The translations under genes were made by a program, and so were the position numbers. A model generated the notes under the pieces. It was not told where the DNA came from. It ran no database searches and saw nothing but the letters and a program-made list of their open reading frames with translations. From positions 1-37,161 of the forward strand of contig CAVHZH010000012.1 of assembly GCA_963640395.1 (NCBI GenBank): a DNA stretch of 37,161 nucleotides. Direction: 5' to 3'. Within the stretch, counting starts at the first letter, position 1; every line of letters starts with the position of its first letter. The stretch is from W0P33-017 sp963640395 (GTDB lineage Bacteria > Bacillota > Clostridia > Lachnospirales > Lachnospiraceae). This document shows positions 30,970-37,161 of the stretch, in pieces.

Positions 30970-31515
30970 CTAATTCTGTTCCTTTAAGACCGCACGGTTT
31001 TTGACCAGATAGTCACACAGCGAAACAATCGTGAGGATCAGGGCAATCCATGTCAGGCAAACACCGAGTATCTCAAAAAATGTTCCGGGGAAATTCAAGA
31101 TCAGAACAATGATCATCAGCATCTGGAACGTCGTTTTGAACTTTCCCCAGTAGCTGGCAGCGATCACAACGCCGTTGTCAGCTGCCACCAGACGAAAACC
31201 GCTGATAATAAATTCACGGCTGATGATCACGATCACCATCCATGCCGCAAGCTGTCCGGTCGCCACCAGACAGATCATCGCAGAGCACACCAGCAGCTTA
31301 TCAGCAAGCGGATCCATAAATTTGCCGAAATTTGTCACCAGATTGTACTTTCTTGCAATTTTTCCGTCTGCAAGGTCTGTCAGGCTCGCGACAATAAAAA
31401 TCGTCACAGCGATATAATTGCTGTACGGTACAACGGGCATCAGCAGAAAGAATACAAAAAACGGAATCAGAAGTACACGCAGGATCGTCAGCTTGTTCGG
31501 TAAATTCATTTTCAT
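30970..31515 (-). CDS. pgsA: CDP-diacylglycerol-glycerol-3-phosphate phosphatidyltransferase PgsA
   Basis: 181 residues with about five transmembrane helices. It makes phosphatidylglycerol phosphate, the first step toward phosphatidylglycerol and cardiolipin. The CDP-alcohol phosphotransferase motif is complete: DLADGKIARKYNLVTNFGKFMDPLADK, with the DGxxAR(x8)GxxxDxxxD residues that bind CMP and metal. N-terminal PNKLTILR is also typical. Its ATG overlaps the rimO stop (ATGA), a sign of coupled translation; RBS GGAGATGATAG. Confidence 0.95.
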   Translation of the reverse strand: MKMNLPNKLTILRVLLIPFFVFFLLMPVVPYSNYIAVTIFIVASLTDLADGKIARKYNLVTNFGKFMDPLADKLLVCSAMICLVATGQLAAWMVIVIISREFIISGFRLVAADNGVVIAASYWGKFKTTFQMLMIIVLILNFPGTFFEILGVCLTWIALILTIVSLCDYLVKNRAVLKEQN

Positions 31516-32840
31516 TCTATCATCTCCCCTATCAGATCGTAGTCGAGCGCACCTGTTACACGCACCTTCACAAAATCGCCGGACATCAGCTCCGCATCCG
31601 TGTGAATAAAAATATAGCCGTCCACACCCGGCGCATCCTTGTAGGTGCGGGCAACATATGCATGCTCATCGGCAACCTTCCCCTCGACAAACGCCCAAAG
31701 CTCTCTGCCCTTCATCGCCTCGTTGCGGTCATACGAGATCTCCTGCTGCAGTTCCATGACCTCATCACGCCATGTCAGCTTTGTCTCCTCGTCTAACTGC
31801 CCCTCAAAGGACGCAGCCGGTGTATTTTCCTCCGGTGAATAGGTAAATGCGCCCAGACGGTCAAATTCCGCCCAGTTCAAAAACTCCAGCAGCTCTTCAT
31901 GCGCCTGCCCTGTCTCTCCGGGGAAACCGCAGATCAGCGTTGTACGCAGGCAGATATCCGGGATTTCTCTACGCAGCAGCTCGATCTTGTCTGCCAGCTC
32001 CGCGCCGCTCGTGTGCCGTCCCATGCGTTTTAAAATATCGTCATTGATATGCTGGATCGGCATATCGAGGTAATGCACGACCTTTTTGTTGCGCTTGATC
32101 GCATCGATCAGCGTCTGGTCGATCTCTTCCGGGTAGCAGTACATCAGGCGGATCCAATACAGACCGTCAATGGCATTCAGCTCGTCTAACAGCCGGTGCA
32201 GCGACTTTTCGCCGTAGAGGTCTTTGCCGTAAACTGTCGTCTCCTGTGCAACGAGGATCAGCTCCTTTACTCCCTGCGCCGCAAGCTGCTTTGCCTGTGC
32301 GAGCAGCTCCTCCATCGGTACGCTGCGGTACGCGCCGCGGATCGACGGGATCACGCAGTAGGTGCAATGCTTATCACAGCCCTCTGCGATTTTCAGATAT
32401 GCATAATGCCCGCCGGTCGTCACCAGACGCTTTTTATCATGCATATCCGGCAGACCATCCAGCGCGTGGTAGTTTTTATAGACACTGCCCTTCAATGCAC
32501 CCTCTACTGCCTCTACGATCGCATCGTATGCGTTCGTCCCGAGCACCGCATCCACCTCCGGGATCTCTGACAGCACCTCATCCTGATAGCGCTGTGCCAG
32601 ACAGCCGGTGACGATCAAAGCCTTTAGCCTTCCGGTCTCCTTGTATTTTGCCATCGCAAGGATCGTCTGGATGCTCTCCTCCTTCGCATCCCCGATAAAA
32701 CAGCAGGAATTGACCACGATCACATCTGCATCGTTCTCATCATCCGTAATCGTATATCCGGCAGCGTTCAGCATACCGATCATATACTCGGAATCTACCA
32801 GATTTTTATCGCAGCCAAGTGAAATAAATAAAATATTCAT
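31512..32840 (-). CDS. rimO: Ribosomal protein S12 methylthiotransferase RimO
   Basis: 442 residues. Adds a methylthio group to Asp in ribosomal protein S12 using two 4Fe-4S clusters. An N-terminal MTTase domain with Cys in SLGCDKNLVDSE, NSCCFIGDAKEES and TGCLAQRYQ; a radical SAM core with EGCDKHCTYCVIPSIRG and MYCYPEEID; a C-terminal TRAM domain ending with DYDLIGEMIE. The SLGCDKNLVDSE and NSCC motifs separate RimO from the tRNA enzyme MiaB. RBS AGGAG. It is separated from rpoZ by a MITE-like element. Confidence 0.95.
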   Translation of the reverse strand: MNILFISLGCDKNLVDSEYMIGMLNAAGYTITDDENDADVIVVNSCCFIGDAKEESIQTILAMAKYKETGRLKALIVTGCLAQRYQDEVLSEIPEVDAVLGTNAYDAIVEAVEGALKGSVYKNYHALDGLPDMHDKKRLVTTGGHYAYLKIAEGCDKHCTYCVIPSIRGAYRSVPMEELLAQAKQLAAQGVKELILVAQETTVYGKDLYGEKSLHRLLDELNAIDGLYWIRLMYCYPEEIDQTLIDAIKRNKKVVHYLDMPIQHINDDILKRMGRHTSGAELADKIELLRREIPDICLRTTLICGFPGETGQAHEELLEFLNWAEFDRLGAFTYSPEENTPAASFEGQLDEETKLTWRDEVMELQQEISYDRNEAMKGRELWAFVEGKVADEHAYVARTYKDAPGVDGYIFIHTDAELMSGDFVKVRVTGALDYDLIGEMIE

Positions 32841-32897
32841 AGATACTCCTGTGATGTGAAAAGAAGCCGAAACGATCTGCCCCGGCTTCCGTATGTT

Positions 32898-33046
32898 CGT
32901 TTATTCATAACTGTTCAGTATCCTCACAGTTACGTGCAAAAATCCATTCCAAATCGACTTCGCCGATGGGATTTTGCCTTCCAGCCTAAGCTCTCTTACG
33001 GTCAGCGCAGCAAGTGCGCAGACCTACTGAACAGTTACGTTTATTC
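32898..33046. repeat. 131-bp MITE-like element with 9-bp target-site duplication
   Basis: The element (32907-33037) ends in 13-bp inverted repeats TAACTGTTCAGTA and TACTGAACAGTTA. It is flanked by identical 9-bp direct repeats CGTTTATTC (32898-32906 and 33038-33046), the mark of transposition. Inside are hairpins GCAAAAATCC/GGGATTTTGC and GGTC-A-GCGCA/TGCGC-A-GACC. The right repeat contains the rpoZ stop codon. No coding capacity, so it must move in trans. End sequence resembles the palindromes at 18043 and 9955. Confidence 0.8.
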
Positions 33047-33334
33047 TTCAATCGCGACTGTCTGGATGTTATCCACCTGAGCAACGTCATCCGCCTGCTC
33101 ATCCTCACCGAGAATCTTTACCTTGCCCTCATATAATTCCTGAACCGCAGTCGATAACGGTTTCTTGCCGTTTGCATGTGCAACTAACGGCTCATCACCG
33201 GCAATCAGCTGGCGCGCACGCTTAGCGGCTGCGATCACGATCGAGTAACGGCTGTTGACAACCGGCTCCTCGCCTACCTCTGTGGTATTGTTTACTACTT
33301 TCATCAGTTCTACATAAGACGGATGGATCATCAT
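33041..33334 (-). CDS. rpoZ: RNA polymerase omega subunit RpoZ
   Basis: 97 residues. Omega stabilises the beta' subunit of RNA polymerase. Recognised by MIHPSYVELMKVVNNTTEVGEEPVVNSRYSIVIAAAKRARQL, with the conserved YxxxxxxAKRARQL block, and an acidic C-terminal tail ending VAIEE. The start overlaps the gmk stop (TAATGATG, two possible ATG codons; RBS AAAGGAG). The stop lies within the 9-bp duplication at the edge of the mobile element, so insertion occurred right at the gene end and kept it intact. Confidence 0.95.
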   Translation of the reverse strand: MMIHPSYVELMKVVNNTTEVGEEPVVNSRYSIVIAAAKRARQLIAGDEPLVAHANGKKPLSTAVQELYEGKVKILGEDEQADDVAQVDNIQTVAIEE

Positions 33335-33972
33335 TATTCTCCTTTCGCATAATTCGTCAATTCTGTTTTTATTTCCATAATAAATTGTTCTTTGCGCGAG
33401 ATCTTTGTGTGCTCATTCTGCAAAATCGAATGCACCTGATCCACGCAGACCTCCAGCTCATCATTTACGATCAGATAGTCATAAGCCTCAATACCCATAC
33501 ATTCCTCATTTGCACGGCACAGGCGCTCATGGATCACCTCCGGTGTCTCCGTGCCTCTGCCGACCAGCCGCCGTTCCAGTTCCTCAAAGTTTGGCGGTGT
33601 GACAAACAGCAGCAGGGTATCGGGATATTTTTCTTTGATCTTTAAGGCACCCTGAATCTCAATCTCAAGGATGACATCCTTGCCGGCTGCCAGTTGCTCC
33701 TGTACATAAGCCTTCGGTGTGCCGTAATAATTGCTGACATACTTTGCATATTCGAGCAGCGCATCCTCCTCGATCATTTTCTCAAAGCAGTCCATGGAAC
33801 GGAAAAAATATTCCCGTCCGTCCTGCTCCCCCGGACGCGGCGCGCGCGTCGTCGCCGAGATGGACAATGCGTAATTCTGCGGATATTTTTCCAGCAGACG
33901 TTTGACGATCGTCCCCTTTCCGGCACCCGAAAATCCGGATATCACAGTCAATATACCTGTCTGTGTGTTCAT
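33334..33972 (-). CDS. gmk: Guanylate kinase
   Basis: 212 residues. Phosphorylates GMP to GDP with ATP. P-loop GFSGAGKGT (13-21), GMP-binding segment TTRAPRPGEQDGREYFF with the conserved Arg and Tyr residues, and LEIEIQGALKIKEKYPD corresponding to the family's LEIDVQGA. The yicC-remA-gmk-rpoZ order is the standard Firmicutes arrangement. RBS GGAGG precedes ATG 33972; the C-terminus has a short basic tail. Confidence 0.97.
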   Translation of the reverse strand: MNTQTGILTVISGFSGAGKGTIVKRLLEKYPQNYALSISATTRAPRPGEQDGREYFFRSMDCFEKMIEEDALLEYAKYVSNYYGTPKAYVQEQLAAGKDVILEIEIQGALKIKEKYPDTLLLFVTPPNFEELERRLVGRGTETPEVIHERLCRANEECMGIEAYDYLIVNDELEVCVDQVHSILQNEHTKISRKEQFIMEIKTELTNYAKGE

Positions 33973-33997
33973 TTATTTTTCCTCCGTATCGACCATT

Positions 33998-34264
33998 TTA
34001 TGTTTCGGCTGTATGCGGATCGGCAGACTCCGGCTCACCCTTGCTTTTCATCCTGCCGGATAACGTATCCGGCAGCAGTGCCGAGAGCACGATGCGGTCA
34101 TTTTCCGTGAAGATCACTGCCCGCGTCCGCCGCCCCTGCGTCGCATCGATGAGTCTGGACTCCTCCTTTGCCTTCTGGATCATGCGCTTTGCCGGTGCAG
34201 AATCCGGCGTGATCATCGCTACGATCTTGTCTGCATTTATAATATTGCCAAAACCGATGTTCAT
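33998..34264 (-). CDS. remA: RemA/DUF370 DNA-binding regulator
   Basis: 88 residues. RemA forms oligomeric rings that bind DNA and, in Bacillus, activate matrix and osmoprotection genes. Core NIGFGNIINADKIVAMITPDSAPAKRMIQKAKE then LIDATQGRRTRAVIFTENDRIVLSALLPDTL is nearly diagnostic; the QGRRTR strip supplies DNA contacts. I chose ATG 34264, where the family starts; an in-frame start 12 bases earlier lies in the end of yicC. The RBS is weak, suggesting coupling to yicC, which ends 4 bases before. Confidence 0.94.
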   Translation of the reverse strand: MNIGFGNIINADKIVAMITPDSAPAKRMIQKAKEESRLIDATQGRRTRAVIFTENDRIVLSALLPDTLSGRMKSKGEPESADPHTAET

Positions 34265-34268
34265 AAAA

Positions 34269-35147
34269 CTACTCAATGTTCTGTATCTGCTCCCTTACTT
34301 TTTCAATATCAGTCTTGAGATTGATGCCTGTATCGGAGATCGAGAGGTCGTTGGACTTGGACAGGATCGTATTTGCCTCGCGGTTCATTTCCTGCGCAAT
34401 AAAATCCAGCTTGCGTCCCATACTGCCTCCGGCGAGAAGAACATCCTTCATGCCCTTTACATGGCTGCGCAGGCGCACAACCTCCTCGTCCACACAGATT
34501 TTGTCGGCAAACAGCGTCACCTCGGTCGCAATCCGTCCCTCGTCAATCTGTGCATCCTGCAAAAGATCCGCAATCTTTGTCTGCAGCTTGGTGCGGTACT
34601 CCGCAATGATCTGCGGTGAGCGCTCCTCGATGTAATCTACATAGCTATTCATCTGATCCAGCTTGGTGATCAGATCATCCCGCAGATGTTCGCCCTCACT
34701 GATCCGTGACTCCACGAATTGCTCACAAGCGCCGCGCACCACCTTTTCCAGCACCGTCCACAGCTCTTTCTCGTCCGTATCCTCTTCTTCCATCACGAAT
34801 ACTTCCGGGTAGCGTGAAAGCACGCTCACACGGATGTCATTTTCCAGACCGAACGAATGCGCCATTTGTCTTAAGTATTCCAGATACTGTCCCGCCAGCT
34901 TTTCATTGTATTTCAGCGCAAAGCCTGTCTCGGACAGATCCTCGTAGGATACGAATACATCCACCTTTCCGCGTTCCATATACTCTTTGAGCACGGTGCG
35001 GATCGAGCTTTCAAAAATACTGAGTTTCTTCGGCATCTTGACACTGACATCCAGATAGCGGTGGTTGACAGCCTTGATCTCCACTGTCATTTTCCACTGA
35101 CCGTCTGCCACCTCGCATCTTCCGAAACCGGTCATGCTTTTTATCAT
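34269..35147 (-). CDS. yicC: YicC-family endoribonuclease
   Basis: 292 residues, the family's normal length. N-terminal MIKSMTGFGRCEV and NHRYLDVSVKMPKKL, with the C-terminal DUF1732 part SHVKGMKDVLLAGGSMGRKLDFIAQEMNREANTILSKSNDL, are highly conserved. YicC proteins are reported endoribonucleases; the E. coli member degrades the small RNA RyhB. I chose ATG 35147 with TTGGAGG upstream; longer in-frame starts at 35192 lack one. It heads yicC-remA-gmk-rpoZ, with a strong promoter upstream. Confidence 0.94.
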   Translation of the reverse strand: MIKSMTGFGRCEVADGQWKMTVEIKAVNHRYLDVSVKMPKKLSIFESSIRTVLKEYMERGKVDVFVSYEDLSETGFALKYNEKLAGQYLEYLRQMAHSFGLENDIRVSVLSRYPEVFVMEEEDTDEKELWTVLEKVVRGACEQFVESRISEGEHLRDDLITKLDQMNSYVDYIEERSPQIIAEYRTKLQTKIADLLQDAQIDEGRIATEVTLFADKICVDEEVVRLRSHVKGMKDVLLAGGSMGRKLDFIAQEMNREANTILSKSNDLSISDTGINLKTDIEKVREQIQNIE

Positions 35148-35240
35148 AAAAACCTCCAACATACCGGGCAGGAAATCCCCACCCTGAATCATTCTGACTA
35201 TACATCACCGTTTCCCCTATAGGTATGCATAGCTGTTATT

Positions 35241-35269
35241 ATTATAAGTCAAAGATTGGTATTCGTCAA
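35241..35269 (-). promoter_or_regulatory. Promoter of yicC-remA-gmk-rpoZ
   Basis: Minus strand TTGACG (35269-35264), 17-base spacer, TATAAT (35246-35241). A near-consensus sigma-A promoter, about 95 bases before the yicC start. Confidence 0.85.
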
Positions 35270-35289
35270 ATAAAAATGTCTTTACTTTA

Positions 35290-35319
35290 TTGACTTTATG
35301 TGTGATATTCCATTAAAAT
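35290..35319 (+). promoter_or_regulatory. Promoter of rqcH
   Basis: TTGACT (35290-35295), 18 bases, TAAAAT (35314-35319), about 39 bases before the start. It is divergent from the yicC promoter; the two -35 elements are only 20 bases apart, so the polymerases may interfere. Confidence 0.6.
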
Positions 35320-35357
35320 AGGTAAGATAATAAGAACGATCTATGGAGGACAATCGG

Positions 35358-37106
35358 ATGGCTTTTGACGGAATTGTCGTTGCAAATATCATAAAAGAAT
35401 TAAAATCAACGGTTTTAGGCGGCAGGATCAGCAAGATCGCGCAGCCGGAAAGCGATGCGCTGCTGCTCACGATCAAGGGCACAAATGGCCAGCACCGCCT
35501 GCTCTTATCCGCAAGCGCTTCGCTGCCGTTCGTGTATCTGACCGCTGCCAACCGCCCCAGTCCCATGACCGCGCCGAATTTCTGTATGCTGCTGCGCAAA
35601 TTTATTGCAAACGGAAAAATCACGGATATCACACAGCCGGGGCTTGAGCGCATCATCTGCTTTGACATTGAGCATCTCGATGAGCTCGGCGATCTGCGCA
35701 AAAAACGCCTGATCATCGAACTGATGGGAAAACACAGCAATATCATTTTCTGCGATGACAGCGGCCGCATCATCGACAGCATCAAGCATATCCCGGCATC
35801 GGTCAGCTCCGTGCGCGAGGTACTTCCCGGACGGGACTATTTTATCCCGAACACACAGGAGAAGTCCGACCCGCTCACAGCGACCCCGGAGACGATCGTG
35901 CGAGATGCCTGCAGCCGCCCTGCTACACTCGCAAAGGCATTTTATCTGACCTATACAGGCATCAGCCCGACCGTTGCCAATGAAGTATGCCATCGTGCCG
36001 GTCTGGATGCGGATGCTCATACAGACAGCCTGAGCGTGGATGAAAAGCTGCATCTTGCCAACGAATTTTTCTGGCTGATCTCTGACATCAGGGAAGAAAA
36101 ATTCGAGCCCTGCATGATTAAAAAGGGTGCCGAACCAATCGAATTTGCTGCGATTAATCTGCACGAGTACAGCGATTATCCGGATTATACCTGCGAGCGG
36201 TACGATTCCATCTGTGAGGTGCTCGAACGCTTTTATGCAGACAAGGATCTCTACACACGTATCCGCCAGAAATCCGTCGATCTGCGCCGCGTCGTCAGCA
36301 CTGCTCTCGAGCGCGATATAAAAAAGCTCTCCCTGCAGCAAAAGCAGCTAAAGGACACCGAAAAGCGCGACAAATACAAGGTATATGGCGAGCTGCTGCA
36401 GGCATACGGATACGGCATCGAGGAAGGCGCGAATAAGCTGGAGGCGCTCAACTATTATACAAACGAGATGGTCACGATCCCACTCGACCCGCAGCTTAGC
36501 GCACAGGAAAACGCCCAGAAATATTTTGCAAAATATAACAAGCTCAAGCGCACCTATGAGGCACTCCTAGAGCTCACGGTCGAGGTACAGGACGAGATCA
36601 CCTATCTCGAATCAGTCGCAAATTCGCTCGATATCGCTGTCACGGAGGAGGATCTGGCTGCAATCAAGGAGGAGCTGACCGGTAGCGGCTTTATCAAAAA
36701 ACATCCGCAGAAAAAAGGCGCGCGCACGGCAAAGAGCAAGCCGTTCCACTACCGCAGCAACGATGGCTTTGACATTTTTATCGGCAAAAACAACCTGCAG
36801 AACGAGGAGCTGACCTTTAAAGTCGCCAACGGCGGCGACTGGTGGTTCCACGCGAAAGGAATGCCCGGCTCACATGTGATCGTAAAAACGGAGGGGAAAG
36901 AGCTGCCCGACCGCACCTTCGAGGAAGCGGCGCGTCTCGCCGGTTACTATTCCAAGGGACGCGGTGTCGATAAGCTGGAAATTGATTATCTGCAACGCAA
37001 AAATGTGAAAAAACCGAATGGCTCCGCGCCCGGCTTTGTTGTTTATTATACGAATTATTCCATGACGATACACACGGATATTTCTGATATTCCATTTGTT
37101 GAATAA
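35358..37106 (+). CDS. rqcH: Rqc2-homologue RqcH (NFACT/FbpA family)
   Basis: 582 residues. RqcH binds stalled 50S-nascent-chain complexes with peptidyl-tRNA and adds C-terminal Ala tails that mark the chain for degradation. N-terminal NFACT-N (about 1-210, FDGIVVANIIKELKSTVLGGRISKI, KKRLIIELMGKHSNI), helix-hairpin-helix (about 190-240), a long coiled coil (about 290-440), then NFACT-R (about 455-575) with GGDWWFHAKGMPGSHVIVKT. Older annotation: fibronectin-binding protein. I chose ATG 35358 because GGAGG lies 8 bases upstream; the ATG at 35343 overlaps that site. After the stop only 55 bases of the window remain, with nothing recognisable. Confidence 0.95.
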   Translation: MAFDGIVVANIIKELKSTVLGGRISKIAQPESDALLLTIKGTNGQHRLLLSASASLPFVYLTAANRPSPMTAPNFCMLLRKFIANGKITDITQPGLERIICFDIEHLDELGDLRKKRLIIELMGKHSNIIFCDDSGRIIDSIKHIPASVSSVREVLPGRDYFIPNTQEKSDPLTATPETIVRDACSRPATLAKAFYLTYTGISPTVANEVCHRAGLDADAHTDSLSVDEKLHLANEFFWLISDIREEKFEPCMIKKGAEPIEFAAINLHEYSDYPDYTCERYDSICEVLERFYADKDLYTRIRQKSVDLRRVVSTALERDIKKLSLQQKQLKDTEKRDKYKVYGELLQAYGYGIEEGANKLEALNYYTNEMVTIPLDPQLSAQENAQKYFAKYNKLKRTYEALLELTVEVQDEITYLESVANSLDIAVTEEDLAAIKEELTGSGFIKKHPQKKGARTAKSKPFHYRSNDGFDIFIGKNNLQNEELTFKVANGGDWWFHAKGMPGSHVIVKTEGKELPDRTFEEAARLAGYYSKGRGVDKLEIDYLQRKNVKKPNGSAPGFVVYYTNYSMTIHTDISDIPFVE

Positions 37107-37161
37107 TTGTAACTGATATGTAATGACCTCTTGTCAAGTACAAATTAACAGAAATCACCAC

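Noticed and set aside
35505..36341. Minus-strand open frame of 278 codons
   Set aside because: It is antisense to rqcH, whose product is clearly recognisable; no ribosome binding site or family.

Overview
This 37.2-kb window reads as chromosomal backbone from a Firmicute, most likely a spore-forming clostridium of the Lachnospiraceae type. The evidence is gene order and protein similarity: hisZ with short-form hisG, lexA divergent from a LysM cell-division inhibitor, rplU-prp-rpmA-obgE-yhbY-nadD-yqeK-rsfS, yicC-remA-gmk-rpoZ, an extended L27 N-terminus, recU, ylbJ and rqcH, plus moderate GC and AGGAGG-type ribosome binding sites. Almost all genes lie on the minus strand. The assignment is inference; no rRNA or tRNA gene was found.

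Layout. 1-1 kb: 3' part of a tyrosine recombinase, closed by a bidirectional terminator. 1-4.4 kb: an SPFH/zinc-ribbon protein, the Mg2+ channel MgtE, and an unusual 0.6-kb leader/intergenic region with a 39-codon ORF and several hairpins. 4.4-5.6 kb: an SOS module (YneA-like LysM protein and lexA, divergent, with several SOS boxes). 5.6-13.8 kb: a long ribosome and RNA metabolism cluster reading leftward (two radical-SAM-associated genes, RNase E/G, rplU, prp, rpmA, obgE, yhbY, nadD, yqeK, rsfS), with an internal sigma-A promoter before rplU. 13.8-18 kb: a small membrane protein and an 1184-residue secreted protein. 18.1-22.7 kb: a partial histidine operon, hisZ-hisG-hisD-hisIE, with a 10-N assembly gap inside hisD and a HisA/HisF-like barrel of degenerate active site fused in front of HisIE. 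22.7-27.1 kb: recU, an RluA-family and an RsuA-family pseudouridine synthase and a YgiQ radical SAM protein. 27.1-29.2 kb: structured non-coding DNA, then a secreted M23 peptidase divergent from ylbJ. 29.2-35.1 kb: coiled-coil protein, coaD, rsmD, pgsA, rimO, rpoZ, gmk, remA, yicC. 35.3 kb to the end: rqcH, divergent from yicC.

The genes are mostly conserved housekeeping functions: translation quality control (rqcH, prp, obgE, rsfS), rRNA modification (rsmD and two pseudouridine synthases), ribosomal protein S12 methylthiolation (rimO), cofactor synthesis (nadD, coaD), phospholipid synthesis (pgsA) and DNA damage response (lexA, yneA-like, recU). The novelty lies between the genes. At least three families of palindromic, MITE-like intergenic elements are visible. 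One copy has a 9-bp target-site duplication at the rpoZ stop codon. Two share a nested hairpin core. A third family appears as short hairpins, including one inside the ylbJ reading frame. The mgtE leader with its small ORF and terminator-like structure is the best candidate for an undescribed regulatory system.
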